The notes: generated from the letters alone by a model not told the origin. A DNA stretch of 64,000 bases from Vogesella oryzae (GCF_902829295.1 NZ_CADEPL010000021.1:1-64000), one strand, 5' to 3'. Numbered from the stretch's first letter, positions 11,530-22,241 are shown. Made by a program: numbers and translations.

Positions 11530-12669
11530 TTAGAGGGTCAGAGCAGCCAGCGTACCGTTTTTGCCGTACACATAGGCGGAGTCGCCCAGTACCAGCGGGC
11601 GGCTCATAGTGCCGCGAACGTCGAGCCTGCTGCGGCCAACCGTGTGTCCATCAAGAGGCGAAAGCAGGTGTGCATAGCCTTCGCCATCGAGCACCAGCAA
11701 CTGGTTACCCAGCTTTACCGGTGCGGTGACATTGCGATAGCGGAAACTATCCTGTTTCCACAAATTGCGACCGGACTCAATGTCGAATGCCCAGATCGCG
11801 CCATCTTCTGCCGTCACATAGACGGCACTGGTATCCAGCGACAGGCCACGGCTGCTACCGACATCCCGCGCCCAAGACAGCTGGCCGCCGCGCGCCTCGA
11901 AGCAGGCGGTGCGTCCCTGAAACGCTACCGCGCATACCCGGCTGCCATCAAATACCGGCTGGCTGACCACATCGGTCACGCGTTCCAGCTCGCTGGCGCC
12001 ACGTGGCGAAGCCACCGTGGCTTGCCACAGCTGACGCCCCTGCTCTACCGCGTACACCGCGATCTTGCCGCCGGTCTCGCCAGTCAGCAGCACATCATCG
12101 CCTTCGGTCTTGATCTGCGGTGTAGTCGCCCGCACCGTCAAGGCCGGCAACGGTTGCCATTGCGTCCACAGCTGCCGGCCGCTGGCGCGGTCGAATGCTG
12201 TAATACGGCCATCGCCGGTACGTACAACCAGCAACTTGCTGGCCAACTGTGGCGGCTCGGCCAGTACGCTGGTCAGCGTCTGGCGCCAGATAACCTTGCC
12301 ACTCTTGCTTTCTACTGCCAGCAGTTCGCCAGCATTGGTTCCGGCAAACACCATGCCGTCAGCGGCCGCCACACCTGCACTCAACTCCTGCTTGAGATCC
12401 AGGGTTTGCATGGTGCGCCCGCTCAGCGCTTCCAGTGCCTTGACCTGTCCATCCTCACCAGCCACCCAGAGTGTGCCGGCATCGTAAAACGGCGGGAACA
12501 GGCCATTCTTGGCCTCCGGTACCGATACCTCCCACTTCACATGCAGGGTTTGTTCCGGCTTGAAGTCGGCCAGCGGGGTTGGCTGATAGGCGTCATCACC
12601 GACAAACCAGGAGGCGCAACCCGAAAGCAGTGGCAGGGCAATGGCAGTAGCAAGCAAGTAACGTTTCAT
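11530..12669 (-). CDS. bamB: outer-membrane assembly lipoprotein BamB
   Basis: A 379-residue lipoprotein precursor: signal sequence with lipobox LLSGC, the Cys at residue 18. The body contains repeated PQQ-like beta-propeller blades (for example ASGRQLWTQW, ESGRNLWKQ, SGKVIWRQT). BamB is the eight-bladed scaffold of the BAM complex that inserts outer-membrane beta-barrels. The start is one base beyond the yfgM stop, so the genes are coupled. Confidence 0.95.
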   Translation of the reverse strand: MKRYLLATAIALPLLSGCASWFVGDDAYQPTPLADFKPEQTLHVKWEVSVPEAKNGLFPPFYDAGTLWVAGEDGQVKALEALSGRTMQTLDLKQELSAGVAAADGMVFAGTNAGELLAVESKSGKVIWRQTLTSVLAEPPQLASKLLVVRTGDGRITAFDRASGRQLWTQWQPLPALTVRATTPQIKTEGDDVLLTGETGGKIAVYAVEQGRQLWQATVASPRGASELERVTDVVSQPVFDGSRVCAVAFQGRTACFEARGGQLSWARDVGSSRGLSLDTSAVYVTAEDGAIWAFDIESGRNLWKQDSFRYRNVTAPVKLGNQLLVLDGEGYAHLLSPLDGHTVGRSRLDVRGTMSRPLVLGDSAYVYGKNGTLAALTL

Positions 12670-12670
12670 G

Positions 12671-13300
12671 TCAGTTCCCTACGGAGTCCAGCTTGGTCTG
12701 GATAAAGTCGCGTGCCGGCGCATCCGGAGCCGCCTTGGCCAATGCCGCCTTGTAGCTTTCGCGCGCACCACTGATATCACCACGTGCCACCAGTACGTCG
12801 CCCTTCAGGTCAAGAAACGGGCTGTCAAACGTAGCCGGGTGGGGCTGGGACAGTTCGCTCAATGCGGCATCGTACTGTTTTTCATCCAGCAGTACGGTGG
12901 CAAGGCGCAGGTGCGCTACTGCCGTTACCACTTCGTCCCCCTGCTGGGCAATCACCCACTTCAGCTGCGCACGGGCAAAGCCCAGATCATTGCGATCGAA
13001 AGCCAGTTTGGCGGCCAGCAAAGCCGCATTGGATGACAATGCTGACGAAGGATAGTCACGCTGCAGCAGAGCAACCGCTGACTTTACTTGCTCCAGCTTG
13101 CCAGTCTGCAGCTGGGTTTCCAGCTGGCTATAGATCACGGCAGCCGCTTCGGCCTGGGTGCGCTGGTAATACTGCCAGCCCTTGAAGCCGAGAAAGCCCA
13201 CCGAAACCGCCAGCACCGCACCGCCGATCAGTTTTCCCCACTGCGACCAGAACGCCTTCAGCGTGTCGATCTGTTCCTGTTCCTGCAAGTCGTAGGCCAT
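12671..13300 (-). CDS. yfgM: YfgM-type TPR membrane protein
   Basis: A 209-residue protein with a cytoplasmic start (MAYDLQEQEQIDTLKAFW), one membrane helix (about residues 24-42) and a periplasmic domain of TPR-like helices. YfgM-type proteins are ancillary to the SecYEG translocon and periplasmic chaperones. Its place between hisS and bamB is the standard one. The name rests on both order and sequence pattern. Confidence 0.88.
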   Translation of the reverse strand: MAYDLQEQEQIDTLKAFWSQWGKLIGGAVLAVSVGFLGFKGWQYYQRTQAEAAAVIYSQLETQLQTGKLEQVKSAVALLQRDYPSSALSSNAALLAAKLAFDRNDLGFARAQLKWVIAQQGDEVVTAVAHLRLATVLLDEKQYDAALSELSQPHPATFDSPFLDLKGDVLVARGDISGARESYKAALAKAAPDAPARDFIQTKLDSVGN

Positions 13301-13310
13301 GGCCTCCCCT

Positions 13311-14585
13311 TTATTCAGCCTTGAAGCGGCTAACCGTGGCTACCACGTTGGCCGCAGCAACGGTTTCCTGTGCCTGCTCGGCACGTAGCGGCTTCACCAC
13401 TACCTGTCCGGCGGACACTTCGTTTTCACCGATGATCAGCGCCACTGCGGCACCGCTACCATCGGCCTTCTTCATTTGCGATTTGAAGCTGGCATCACCC
13501 ATGTGCTGCACCACGCTCATACCGGCCTGGCGCAGCTGTTGTGCCAGCTGCATGGCGTAGGCAGCCGCGCCTTCACCCTGGTTGACGATGAAGGCATCCA
13601 CGGTACGACGCTGCGGCAGCAGGCCCTTCTCGGCCAGCAGCAACAGAACCCGCTCCATGCCCATACCGAAACCGATACCCGGTGCCGGCTTGCCACCCAG
13701 CTGCTCGATCAGACCGTCATAACGGCCGCCGGCACAAACAGTCCCTTGCGACCCCAGCTCGGTGGTGACCCACTCGAATACCGACTGGTTGTAGTAGTCG
13801 AGGCCGCGCACCAGACGCGGATTTTCCACGTACTCGATACCCAGAGCTGCAATCAGCGACTTCCAGCCCTCGTAGTGGCGACGCGACTCTTCACCCAGAT
13901 AGTCGATAAGACGCGGCGCGCCATTGGCCATTTCCTGCAGCGCCGGATTCTTGGTATCCAGCACGCGCAGCGGATTGCTGTACAGGCGGCGTTTGCCGTC
14001 TTCATCCAGGATGTCGAGATGACCTTCCAGGTACTTGATCAGCGCCTCGCGGTGGGCGGCACGCTCATCCTTGTTACCCAGGGTATTGATTTCCAGACGC
14101 ACGCTGCCGGCCAGCCCCAGACGGCGCCACAACTCGGCGGTCATGGCGACGATTTCAGCATCGATATCCGGACCATTCATGCCCAAAGCTTCCACCCCGA
14201 TCTGGTGGAACTGGCGGTAACGGCCTTTCTGCGGCCGCTCGTGACGGAACATCGGGCCCATGTACCACAGCTTCTGCGTGGTGTTGTACAGCAGGTTGTG
14301 CTCCACCACCGCGCGCAGGGTACCGGCGGTCCCTTCCGGGCGCAGCGTCAGCGGTTCGTTATTGAGGCCATCGGTAAAGGAATACATTTCCTTTTCCACA
14401 ATATCGGTCACCTCGCCGATCGAGCGCACGAACAGCGGCGTACTTTCCACGATGGGGGTGCGAATGTTCTGGTAGCCATAATCGTGCAGCCAGCCGCGCA
14501 GCACGGTTTCAAAATATTCCCACTGGTGCGACTCGGCGGGCAGCACATCATTCATGCCGCGAATCGCTTGTATTTTTTGTGCCAT
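13311..14585 (-). CDS. hisS: histidyl-tRNA synthetase
   Basis: A 424-residue class II aminoacyl-tRNA synthetase. It opens with IRGMNDVLP, has motif 2 around [17 protein letters not shown], the histidine-specific [15 protein letters not shown] and motif 3 in [16 protein letters not shown]-terminal anticodon-binding domain follows. It charges tRNA-His. A one-gene series neighbour, ispG, lies upstream with about 40 nt between them containing one GTTGGCCGCA repeat. Confidence 0.97.
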   Translation of the reverse strand: MAQKIQAIRGMNDVLPAESHQWEYFETVLRGWLHDYGYQNIRTPIVESTPLFVRSIGEVTDIVEKEMYSFTDGLNNEPLTLRPEGTAGTLRAVVEHNLLYNTTQKLWYMGPMFRHERPQKGRYRQFHQIGVEALGMNGPDIDAEIVAMTAELWRRLGLAGSVRLEINTLGNKDERAAHREALIKYLEGHLDILDEDGKRRLYSNPLRVLDTKNPALQEMANGAPRLIDYLGEESRRHYEGWKSLIAALGIEYVENPRLVRGLDYYNQSVFEWVTTELGSQGTVCAGGRYDGLIEQLGGKPAPGIGFGMGMERVLLLLAEKGLLPQRRTVDAFIVNQGEGAAAYAMQLAQQLRQAGMSVVQHMGDASFKSQMKKADGSGAAVALIIGENEVSAGQVVVKPLRAEQAQETVAAANVVATVSRFKAE

Positions 14586-14628
14586 TACTCGTTCCGGAAA
14601 CAGTCAGATTCTTTACAGGTTGGCCGCA

Positions 14629-15903
14629 TCACAGCGACTTGATCGGGATGGTGCGGCTCACTGGCTCGCGGCGCTTGGCACCGCCCTCGCCGTAGCGGGT
14701 CAACACGTAGTTGTCGACGATGGCCTTGAACTCGGCCGCAATATTGTCACCCTTGAGCGTGACATCCTTGTGCCCATCCACGTATACCGGCGCCACCGGC
14801 ACTTCCCCGGTCCCCGGCAGGCTGATGCCGATATCGGCCAGCTTTGACTCGCCCGGGCCGTTGACCACACAGCCCATTACCGCCACCTTCATATCCTCCA
14901 CCCCCGGATACTGCAGGCGCCACACCGGCATCTGCTCGCGCAGATAGGTCTGGATACTGTCTGCCAGCTCCTGGAAGAAGGTGCTGGTAGTACGGCCGCA
15001 GCCCGGACAGGCGGTGACCAGCGGCGTAAAGGAGCGCAGGCCCATGGTCTGCAGCAGCTCCTGTGCCACCACCACTTCCTTGGTGCGCGCCTCGCCCGGT
15101 TGCGGTGTCAGCGAGATGCGAATGGTGTCGCCAATGCCTTCTTGCAGCAAGACCGCCAAAGCAGCGCTGGAAGCCACAATGCCCTTGCTGCCCATGCCGG
15201 CTTCGGTCAGGCCCAGATGCAACGGGAACTGGCAACGGCTACCCAGATCGCGATACACGGTGATCAGGTCCTGCACATTGCTGACCTTGCACGACAGCAG
15301 GATATGATCGGCAGGCAAGCCCAGTTCCATCGCCTTGTCGGCAGACTCCAGCGCCGACACGATCAGCGCCTCGCGCATCACCACTTCCAGCGGTTTGGGG
15401 TTGGCCGCATGACTGTTGGCGTCCAGCATGCGCGCCAGCAATGCCTGATCCAGGCTGCCCCAGTTAACCCCGATACGTACCGGTTTGTCGTATTCGATCG
15501 CGGCGCGGATCATGTAGGCGAATTTTTCGTCGCCCTTGGCGCCCTTGCCGACATTACCCGGATTGATACGGTACTTTCCCAGCGCACGGGCGCAGTCCGG
15601 AAACTCTTTCAGCAGCCGCTCGCCGTTAAAATGGAAGTCGCCCACCAATGGCACATCGCAGCCCATATCGTCGAGGCGCAGACGAATTTCCGCTACTTTT
15701 GCCGCCGCCTCCGGGCTATTGACAGTAATGCGCACCACTTCCGAACCAGCCTGCGCCAGTTCGTATACCTGCTGCGCGGTCGCACTGGCATCGGCAGTAT
15801 CGGTATTGGTCATCGACTGCACCATCACCGGGTGCTGCGAGCCGACCATCACGTTGCCAATGGCAACCTGATGCGTCTGGCGGCGTTTGCTTGTCACGTC
15901 CAT
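14629..15903 (-). CDS. ispG: 4-hydroxy-3-methylbut-2-enyl diphosphate synthase
   Basis: A 424-residue iron-sulfur enzyme of the MEP isoprenoid route. Signatures are [20 protein letters not shown]-like opening residues and the C-terminal Cys cluster ACPGCGRT plus a later GCVVNGPGE. ispF and ispD of the same pathway lie at 61.6-62.7 kb. The start is uncertain: ATG at 15903 is used here, but a TTG at 15915 is in frame and overlaps the rodZ stop. Neither has a clear Shine-Dalgarno, so translation is probably coupled to rodZ. Confidence 0.95.
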   Translation of the reverse strand: MDVTSKRRQTHQVAIGNVMVGSQHPVMVQSMTNTDTADASATAQQVYELAQAGSEVVRITVNSPEAAAKVAEIRLRLDDMGCDVPLVGDFHFNGERLLKEFPDCARALGKYRINPGNVGKGAKGDEKFAYMIRAAIEYDKPVRIGVNWGSLDQALLARMLDANSHAANPKPLEVVMREALIVSALESADKAMELGLPADHILLSCKVSNVQDLITVYRDLGSRCQFPLHLGLTEAGMGSKGIVASSAALAVLLQEGIGDTIRISLTPQPGEARTKEVVVAQELLQTMGLRSFTPLVTACPGCGRTTSTFFQELADSIQTYLREQMPVWRLQYPGVEDMKVAVMGCVVNGPGESKLADIGISLPGTGEVPVAPVYVDGHKDVTLKGDNIAAEFKAIVDNYVLTRYGEGGAKRREPVSRTIPIKSL

Positions 15904-15911
15904 CACGATAT

Positions 15912-16781
15912 TCAATTGAGTTCGAATTTGGCGGTAGTACCGCGAATTTTGCTCTTCAGGTCGACAGCAGCGCCGTCATAGGCGAGATCGACCTGGGCTG
16001 CATTGCCGATAGTGAGCTTGAATGGCGGTACACCCGTTGCCTGCTTGTCACTGCCGGCCGGCAGCAGTCCGAAAATGACTTTTTTCCCGTGCGCATCGCT
16101 GACTTCCACCCAGGACTCCTGGCGGGTAGTCAGACGTACGCTCTTTTCACCGGCAGCGGCAACCGGTGCCGAAGCGGTCGGGGCCGGGTTGGCCGCAACA
16201 ACCGGCGCGGCAACGGCTGGCGCACTGGCGACAACCGGCGCTACCGCTTGCATCGCACTCGCCTCTGCCTTCTGCTCGGCCGCGGGCAGGCTCGACTCGA
16301 CTACCGGCACACTCGCGCCTTGCACCTCCAGCTGCAACGCTTGCGGCTCGCTGCTGGAAGTCGTCTGTTTAGCGAACTGCAACCAGCCGATGACACCACC
16401 AGCGGCCAGCAACGGCAATAGCCAGAGCCAGTTCTTGCCACTGCGGGCCGGGCGTTGTTCTGCCACCGCGGCCACAACCGGCGCCGGCTCCACCTTCACT
16501 GGCGGGAACTGTGCATCCAGCAGCGCCATCAGGCCATCACTATCCAGTTCCAGAAAACGGGCGTAGTTACGCACAAAACCACGGACGAAAGTCACGCCGG
16601 GCAAGCGGTCGAACTGACCTGCTTCGATAGCTTCCAGCTGGCGCGGGGACAATTTGAGACGATCAACCACATCCAGAAGGCTAAGGCCTTGGGCTTCGCG
16701 TGCAGTACGCAGTTGCTGGCCGATCTGTTGGGCGGGGGACAAAGTCGAATCCTGAGGCTGCATGCTGAAATCAGTTTCCAC
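15912..16781 (-). CDS. rodZ: RodZ-type cell-shape protein
   Basis: A 289-residue protein with a Cro/HTH_25 domain (about residues 15-85, [20 protein letters not shown]), a single membrane helix (about 120-137), a Pro/Ala/Val-rich periplasmic linker and a C-terminal DUF4115 beta domain ([21 protein letters not shown]). RodZ links MreB filaments to the envelope. The start may be GTG at 16781, overlapping the pilF stop, or ATG at 16763; both leave the HTH complete. The position between pilF and ispG is typical. Confidence 0.9.
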   Translation of the reverse strand: METDFSMQPQDSTLSPAQQIGQQLRTAREAQGLSLLDVVDRLKLSPRQLEAIEAGQFDRLPGVTFVRGFVRNYARFLELDSDGLMALLDAQFPPVKVEPAPVVAAVAEQRPARSGKNWLWLLPLLAAGGVIGWLQFAKQTTSSSEPQALQLEVQGASVPVVESSLPAAEQKAEASAMQAVAPVVASAPAVAAPVVAANPAPTASAPVAAAGEKSVRLTTRQESWVEVSDAHGKKVIFGLLPAGSDKQATGVPPFKLTIGNAAQVDLAYDGAAVDLKSKIRGTTAKFELN

Positions 16782-17514
16782 TTAAGAGCTGTTGGGTTTC
16801 GGAACTATCCGGAAAACGTTTCTTGAGCTGCGCGGCAAAGCGCTCGCGCGCATCATCATCGTGCTTGAGCTTGGCCATGCGCACCCCCAGCCACAGTTCG
16901 GCTGAATTGGCGCGCTGCTCGTCGATACCCAGGCGCTGATAGTAAAAATCCGCCAGCTGGACGTTATTACCATCAATCGCCATCCGCGCCAGTTCACGCA
17001 AGGCCGCAGGGTCATTCGGCACCCGGCGCAGGGTCGCCAGCAGCAGCTGGTTGGCCTCGTCAGGGCGCTTCATGCGTTCAAGGCACAAGGCCTTGTTCAC
17101 CATGGCGCTTTGCGGGGTGGCGAAGAAAGGGTCAGCCAACGCACGATCAAAACGCTGCAATGCTTCGTCAAAGCGGCCACGTCCACACAGGAAGTTGCCG
17201 TAGTTGTTATTGACTTCCGGGTTGCCCGCATCGATACGCAGTGCTTGCTGGAAAGCCGTTTCTGCCTCCTTGTCCACCCCTAGCCGCATCAGGATCAGCG
17301 CCTTGGCAAGGTAACCGGACTGAAAACCGGGGTCGGTGGAGATAGCCAACTCGGCGTTTTCCATGGCAACACGCATATTGCCGAACTTCATGTACTCGAT
17401 GGCAAGCAAGGCACGCGTCTGTGCCAGTTCCCGCGTGGAGGAAGAGGCAGCAATGGCCGGCGTTGCGGCCAACAGGCCCGCCAGCAACAAAGCAGTGACG
17501 CGTGTATTGATCAT
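16771..17514 (-). CDS. pilF: type IV pilus biogenesis/stability TPR protein PilF (PilW)
   Basis: A 247-residue exported protein with a signal sequence (LLLAGLLAATPAIAA) and about five TPR repeats, including NPEVNNNYGNFLCGRGRFDEALQRF. The family acts as pilotin for the PilQ secretin in type IV pilus assembly. I see no lipobox Cys after the signal sequence, although many PilF proteins are lipoproteins; this is a small oddity. The ATG at 17514 shares one base with the rlmN stop (TGATG), indicating coupling. Confidence 0.88.
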   Translation of the reverse strand: MINTRVTALLLAGLLAATPAIAASSSTRELAQTRALLAIEYMKFGNMRVAMENAELAISTDPGFQSGYLAKALILMRLGVDKEAETAFQQALRIDAGNPEVNNNYGNFLCGRGRFDEALQRFDRALADPFFATPQSAMVNKALCLERMKRPDEANQLLLATLRRVPNDPAALRELARMAIDGNNVQLADFYYQRLGIDEQRANSAELWLGVRMAKLKHDDDARERFAAQLKKRFPDSSETQQLLSGN

Positions 17515-18605
17515 CAGGATCTTTCCTCGCTGATGCGTATCCACTTCTCCTGGCGCTTGGTCTTGTCTTGCACCTGGCCGGCCAGTTGGCCGCAGGCAGC
17601 ATCGATGTCGTCGCCGCGCGTCTTGCGCACCGTCACCACAAAGCCGGCCTCCTGCAGGATTTCACGGAAGGCACGAATGGCATTGTTGCTGGAACGCTCG
17701 TAACCGGAGTTAGGGAACGGGTTGAACGGAATCAGATTGAACTTGCACGGTACGTCACGTACCAGCGCAATAAGTTCACGCGCATGTTCCGGTCTGTCGT
17801 TGACCCCGTCAAGCATCACGTATTCAAAGGTAATGAAATCGCGCGGCGCTTTCACCAGATAGCGCTGGCAGGCCGCCATCAGCTCTTTCAGCGGGTATTT
17901 CTTGTTCAGCGGCACGATTTCATCACGGATGCGGTCATTGGACGCATGCAGGCTGACCGCCAGCGCCACCGGACAGGCTTCTTTCAGCCGATCCATCTGC
18001 GGCACCATGCCGGAGGTGGACACCGTCACGCGACGGCGACTCAGGCCGTAGCCGTGGTCATCCAGCATGATCTGCAGTGCCGACACCACGTTATCGAAGT
18101 TGGCCAGCGGCTCGCCCATACCCATCATCACCACGTTGGAGATGACGCGCTCGTTGCGCGGGGTAACGCCCATCGCCTTGTTGGCCCACCACAACTGGCC
18201 AATGATCTCGGCTGTAGTCAGGTTGCGGTTGAAGCCCTGACGGCCGGTGGAGCAGAAGGTGCACTCCAGCGCACAGCCGACTTGAGATGATATGCACAAG
18301 GTGCCGCGGTCATCCTCCGGGATGAACACGGTCTCGACACCGTTGCCGGTGCCGACGTCGAGCAGCCACTTGCGGGTACCATCTTCCGACTCCTGCGACA
18401 CCATCAGCTCCGGCACACCGACAATGGCCGTCTCGTGCAGCTTGGCACGCAGCCCCTTGGCGATATCGGTCATGGCATCAAAATCGGCTTCGCCCATCTG
18501 GTGCATCCAGCGCATGATCTGCTTGGCACGGAACGCCTTTTCGCCCATGGCGGCAAAGTGTTCGGTGAGCTGGGGAAGGTTGAAGTCGAGCAGGTTGGTC
18601 TTCAT
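17514..18605 (-). CDS. rlmN: 23S rRNA (A2503-C2)/tRNA (A37-C2) methyltransferase
   Basis: A 363-residue radical-SAM enzyme with the CxxxCxxC cluster CALECTFC at residues 111-118 and a catalytic Cys near the C-terminus in [13 protein letters not shown]. RlmN methylates A2503 in 23S rRNA and A37 in some tRNAs. The chosen ATG gives the family opening [17 protein letters not shown]. It sits between ndk and pilF as in related genomes. Confidence 0.96.
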   Translation of the reverse strand: MKTNLLDFNLPQLTEHFAAMGEKAFRAKQIMRWMHQMGEADFDAMTDIAKGLRAKLHETAIVGVPELMVSQESEDGTRKWLLDVGTGNGVETVFIPEDDRGTLCISSQVGCALECTFCSTGRQGFNRNLTTAEIIGQLWWANKAMGVTPRNERVISNVVMMGMGEPLANFDNVVSALQIMLDDHGYGLSRRRVTVSTSGMVPQMDRLKEACPVALAVSLHASNDRIRDEIVPLNKKYPLKELMAACQRYLVKAPRDFITFEYVMLDGVNDRPEHARELIALVRDVPCKFNLIPFNPFPNSGYERSSNNAIRAFREILQEAGFVVTVRKTRGDDIDAACGQLAGQVQDKTKRQEKWIRISEERS

Positions 18606-18623
18606 GGCAATACTCTGAATAAA

Positions 18624-18646
18624 GGCGGCCGCCAATGGCGGCCGCC
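18624..18646 (-). terminator. GC hairpin between ndk and rlmN
   Basis: GGCGGCCGCC is repeated as an inverted pair around AAT and is followed on the minus strand by TTTATT. It probably attenuates or ends the highly expressed ndk transcript before rlmN. Confidence 0.7.
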
Positions 18647-18655
18647 GGATACAAC

Positions 18656-19081
18656 TTAGCGTGCAGCGATTTCGGTAGCAGCGAAGAAATAGGCTACTTC
18701 GATAGCAGCGTTTTCCAGGCTGTCGGAACCGTGTACGGCGTTGGCATCGATGGAATCGGCGAAATCGGCGCGAATGGTGCCGGCTTCTGCTTTCTTCGGA
18801 TCGGTAGCGCCCATCAGTTCGCGGTTCTTCAGAACGGCGTTCTCACCTTCCAGCGCCTGGATCATTACCGGGCCGGAGATCATGAAGGACACCAGGTCAT
18901 TGAAGAACGGACGTTCTTTGTGTACGGCGTAGAAGCCTTCGGCTTCGGCGCGGGACAGTTGCTTCAGTTTGGCAGCAACAATCTTCAGGCCGGCGGATTC
19001 AAAACGGTCGTAGATCTTGCCAATAACGTTCTTGGCGACTGCGTCCGGCTTGATGATGGAAAGAGTACGTTCGATTGCCAT
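18656..19081 (-). CDS. ndk: nucleoside diphosphate kinase
   Basis: A 141-residue protein of standard length: [15 protein letters not shown] opening, active-site His in NAVHGSDS. It transfers the gamma-phosphate of ATP to other nucleoside diphosphates. GGGAG lies before the ATG. Its leader (19082-19175) carries two inverted repeats, AGGCTC/GAGCCT at 19122-19139 and CGGGTT/AACCCG at 19141-19166, which may fold in the mRNA. It heads the ndk-to-der series. Confidence 0.97.
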   Translation of the reverse strand: MAIERTLSIIKPDAVAKNVIGKIYDRFESAGLKIVAAKLKQLSRAEAEGFYAVHKERPFFNDLVSFMISGPVMIQALEGENAVLKNRELMGATDPKKAEAGTIRADFADSIDANAVHGSDSLENAAIEVAYFFAATEIAAR

Positions 19082-19215
19082 ATAAATCTCCCTGTTTACA
19101 AGCGAAATGGTTACACTTGACAGGCTCACAAGCGAGCCTGCGGGTTACCCAATTTTGAGGAACCCGTTATTTTACCAGCGTTCACCAGCCTTTGCTGCAC
19201 TGAATTCAAGACGCG

Positions 19216-20058
19216 ATGAAGCCCACGCCCAACGACCCCCGGCAGCACTCTGACCTTCCTTCTACCGGCCTGACTCCGGAAATGCGCAAGCGCCTTGCGA
19301 TCGCCGGTGGGCTGGTTGCCGTGGCATTGGCAGCCATTCCGGTACTGGAGTCTTTCAATAGTGGCGACAAGAAGCCCCCCGCCAGCAGCAGCACACCGGT
19401 AAGCTCCGGCCGTATCGTCAACAAGAACGACACATCGGCCCCGGCACTGGTCATCGCTCAGCTACCGGAAAGCAGCGCCCCGCAGGCCGCCAGCACGCCG
19501 GCCATCGCCGCGCCACAGGCCGCAGACAGCATCACGCCACCGGATGGCAACAGCCCGGCAGCCCCGCAACCGGGCAGCCCTCAGAGCGTCACCCCGGCAC
19601 CCAAACACAGCACGCCGCTCGCTGCCGCCATCGCTCAGGCCAAGCCTGCGGCCATCCCGCAGACACCGCCGTACAAACCGCTACCGCAGCCGGCTGACAC
19701 CGCCAGCAAAACTGCGGCGGTTGCCACCCAGTTGCCGACTACCGCGCCTCCCGCCAGATCGGAAAGCGTCGCAACCGTGCCAGGCAAGGCAGTACCGTTA
19801 CCGCCCCCAGCCCGCTTGCCGGCCCTGACGCCCCATACCCAGACATCACTGGGGTACCAGCTGCAACTTGGCCTGTTTGCTAGCCCCAGCAACGCCGAAA
19901 AACTGGTATCCGACCTGAAAAAGCATGGGCTGACCGCACGCACCGAGACCCGCGTCCAGCTGGGCCCGTTCCGCACCCGCGCCGAAGCGGAGGAAGCCAT
20001 GCAGCGCCTGCGCGAATTGGGCTACCAGCCGCTGCTGGTGCCGCTGGCCGCGCAATAA
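19216..20058 (+). CDS. SPOR-domain membrane protein
   Basis: A 280-residue protein: short cytoplasmic N-terminus, one membrane helix (about residues 31-48), a long low-complexity Pro/Ala/Thr/Ser linker and a C-terminal SPOR domain (about 208-280, YQLQLGLFASPSNAEKL to VQLGPFRTRAEAEEAM). SPOR domains bind septal peptidoglycan stripped of stem peptides, so a cell-division or wall role is likely. It is transcribed divergently from ndk. I cannot assign a specific name. Confidence 0.85.
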   Translation: MKPTPNDPRQHSDLPSTGLTPEMRKRLAIAGGLVAVALAAIPVLESFNSGDKKPPASSSTPVSSGRIVNKNDTSAPALVIAQLPESSAPQAASTPAIAAPQAADSITPPDGNSPAAPQPGSPQSVTPAPKHSTPLAAAIAQAKPAAIPQTPPYKPLPQPADTASKTAAVATQLPTTAPPARSESVATVPGKAVPLPPPARLPALTPHTQTSLGYQLQLGLFASPSNAEKLVSDLKKHGLTARTETRVQLGPFRTRAEAEEAMQRLRELGYQPLLVPLAAQ

Positions 20059-20070
20059 GCGCCACCCAAC

Positions 20071-20100
20071 GACAAGGCCGCAGCACGCTGCGGCCTTGTC
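20071..20100. terminator. hairpin between SPOR gene and zapE
   Basis: GACAAGGCCGCAG and CTGCGGCCTTGTC form a 13-base perfect stem around CACG between two convergent genes. The T-run is weak on both sides, but position and symmetry suggest a bidirectional terminator. Confidence 0.7.
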
Positions 20101-20118
20101 GTTGATTAAAACCGGCGC

Positions 20119-21276
20119 TCAGGTTTCGATCACGCCTTCGCCGATCTTGAAGTTATCCACCAGGTGCGGCAGTTGCAGATAGCTCTGCGACTGCATCTCG
20201 GTAAGACGGCTGGCAGTACGGAAGAACTCGCTAGCCTGCACGCCATCGGTATACACCTCTTCCGCCGGCACCGCGCTGGATGCCACCAGCTTGACGCGGT
20301 GGTCGTAGAACACATCCACCAGCCAGGTCAGCCGGCGCGCAATCGCCGAGTCCCGCGCCGCCAGCTTCGGAATATCCGATACAAACACGGTGTGGTATTC
20401 GCTGGCGATTTCCAGATAGTCGGTCTGCGAGCGCGGACCATCGCAGATGGCGCGAAAATCGAACCAGACCACGCCCGGCGCATGACGCTTGAGCGGAATC
20501 TCGCGCCCCAGCACTTCCAGCACATGCGGCAACTCCGGGGCGGCACCTGCCAGACGGTCGAACATCGCCTCCAGTCGCGCTGAGGCATCGTCGCCCGCCG
20601 GCACCAGGAACAGCGGCTCGCGGATCAGCTCGCGCAGGCGGTAATCGTTGCCACCATCGACATTGATCACATCCAGGTTGGCTTTTAGCAAGGCAATGGT
20701 CGGCAGGAAGTTGCTGCGCATCAGACCGTTCGGATACAAATCGTCCGGCGGATAGTTGGAAGTCATCACGCAGATGACGCCGTGCTCGAACAGCGCCGTA
20801 AACAGCCGCCCCAGCATCATCGCGTCGGCGATGTCACTGACGTGAAACTCGTCAAAACACAGCAGCCGCACATCGTGGGCGATGCGTTCGGCCACTTTTT
20901 GCAACGGATCCGCCTCGTTGGACAGCGTGCGTAGCTGTTTGTGGATTTCCGCCATGAAGTGGTGGAAATGCACCCGCCGCTTGCGGCGGTAACCGACACA
21001 GCTATAGAAGGCATCCATCAGGAAGCTCTTGCCGCGCCCTACCCCGCCCCAGAAATACAGGCCGCGCGGCACTGGCGGCTTGCGCAGGCTGCGCCCCAGG
21101 AAGCGGTTACGCTTGTCCTTGAACTCGTGCAGCGCCTGCCACAATTCGTCCAGCCGCTCGATGGCGGCGGCCTGCGCGGCATCGTGAATGAAGCCCGGCT
21201 GCTGGCTGGCAGCCTGGTACCAGGAACGCGGACTGAGCGAGCCGTCGGAGGGCGGCGAAAATACGTGTTGGGCCAT
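20119..21276 (-). CDS. zapE: AFG1-like ATPase ZapE
   Basis: A 385-residue P-loop ATPase with Walker A GGVGRGKS (about residues 77-84), Walker B LLCFDEFHVSD and the conserved RKRRVHFHHFM segment of the AFG1/ZapE family. In E. coli ZapE associates with the divisome at the end of constriction. The upstream intergenic stretch to cysM is a hairpin made of two GTTGGCCGCA repeats. Confidence 0.92.
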   Translation of the reverse strand: MAQHVFSPPSDGSLSPRSWYQAASQQPGFIHDAAQAAAIERLDELWQALHEFKDKRNRFLGRSLRKPPVPRGLYFWGGVGRGKSFLMDAFYSCVGYRRKRRVHFHHFMAEIHKQLRTLSNEADPLQKVAERIAHDVRLLCFDEFHVSDIADAMMLGRLFTALFEHGVICVMTSNYPPDDLYPNGLMRSNFLPTIALLKANLDVINVDGGNDYRLRELIREPLFLVPAGDDASARLEAMFDRLAGAAPELPHVLEVLGREIPLKRHAPGVVWFDFRAICDGPRSQTDYLEIASEYHTVFVSDIPKLAARDSAIARRLTWLVDVFYDHRVKLVASSAVPAEEVYTDGVQASEFFRTASRLTEMQSQSYLQLPHLVDNFKIGEGVIET

Positions 21277-21293
21277 GATATGAGCACATCAGG

Positions 21294-21316
21294 GTTGGCC
21301 GCAGCCTGCGGCCAAC
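21294..21316 (-). repeat. head-to-head GTTGGCCGCA pair forming a hairpin, cysM-zapE gap
   Basis: GTTGGCCGCA and its exact complement TGCGGCCAAC are separated by GCC only. The pair lies just after cysM on the minus strand and could act as a terminator-like stem, although no T-run follows. Confidence 0.8.
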
Positions 21317-21322
21317 GTTGAA

Positions 21323-22219
21323 TCAGGAAAACAGACCGGTAGACAGGTAACGGTCGCCGCGGTCGCAGACAATGGAAACGATCACCGCGTTCTGCAGCTG
21401 CTGGTTCAGGCGCAAGGCGACGGCCAGCGCACCGCCGGACGACGGCCCGGCGAGGATGCCTTCCTCGCGCGCCAGACGGCGGGCGGTTTCCTCGGCGGTA
21501 TGCTGGTCTACCAGTTCCAGCTGATCGATGCGCGAGAAATCGCAAATTTTGGGCAGGTATTCGTCTTCCCACTTGCGGATCCCCGGAATCTGGCTGCCGG
21601 GCTGCGGCTGCACGCCGATGACCTGGATCGCCGGATTCTGCTGCTTGAGATAGGCGCTGGTACCCATGATGGTGCCGGTGGTACCCATGCTGGAGACAAA
21701 ATGCGTCACCGTGCCGGCGGTATCGCGCCAGATTTCAGGGCCGGTGCCCTCGCTGTGCGCCAGCGGATTATCCGGATTGCCGAACTGGTCGAGGATGCGG
21801 CCAACCCCGGCCGCCTCCAGCCGCCGCGCCTCGTCGATGGCACCCGGCATGGACTGTTCTTTCGGCGTCAGGATCACCTCGGCGCCATAGGCACGCATGG
21901 TATCCACCCGCTCCTGGCTGGAGTTCTCCGGCATCACCAGGATCATCTTGTAACCCATCATGGTGGCCGCCATCGCCAGCGCGATGCCGGTATTGCCACT
22001 GGTCGGCTCGATCAGCGTGTCACCGGGCTTGATGCTGCCGCGCGCCTCGGCATGACGGATCATCGATAACGCCGGGCGGTCCTTCACCGAGCCGGCCGGG
22101 TTGTTGCCTTCCAGCTTTACCAGCACCACGTTGCTGCTGTTGCCGGGCAGGCGCTTCAAACGTACCAGCGGGGTATTGCCGACAAAATCTTCCAGATATT
22201 TGAATTCGGGCAGGGTCAT
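21323..22219 (-). CDS. cysM: cysteine synthase B (O-acetylserine sulfhydrylase)
   Basis: A 298-residue PLP enzyme; the cofactor Lys is at residue 46 in NPAGSVKDRPA, with the substrate loop EPTSGNTGIALA and GPSSGGAL near the C-terminus. The sequence pattern (MPENSSQERVDTMRAYGAEV) fits CysM rather than CysK. CysM makes cysteine from O-acetylserine and sulfide or thiosulfate. AAGGAGAG before the ATG supports the start at 22219; the longer frame is rejected. Confidence 0.94.
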   Translation of the reverse strand: MTLPEFKYLEDFVGNTPLVRLKRLPGNSSNVVLVKLEGNNPAGSVKDRPALSMIRHAEARGSIKPGDTLIEPTSGNTGIALAMAATMMGYKMILVMPENSSQERVDTMRAYGAEVILTPKEQSMPGAIDEARRLEAAGVGRILDQFGNPDNPLAHSEGTGPEIWRDTAGTVTHFVSSMGTTGTIMGTSAYLKQQNPAIQVIGVQPQPGSQIPGIRKWEDEYLPKICDFSRIDQLELVDQHTAEETARRLAREEGILAGPSSGGALAVALRLNQQLQNAVIVSIVCDRGDRYLSTGLFS

Positions 22220-22241
22220 CACGCTCTCCTTGATGCGGCGC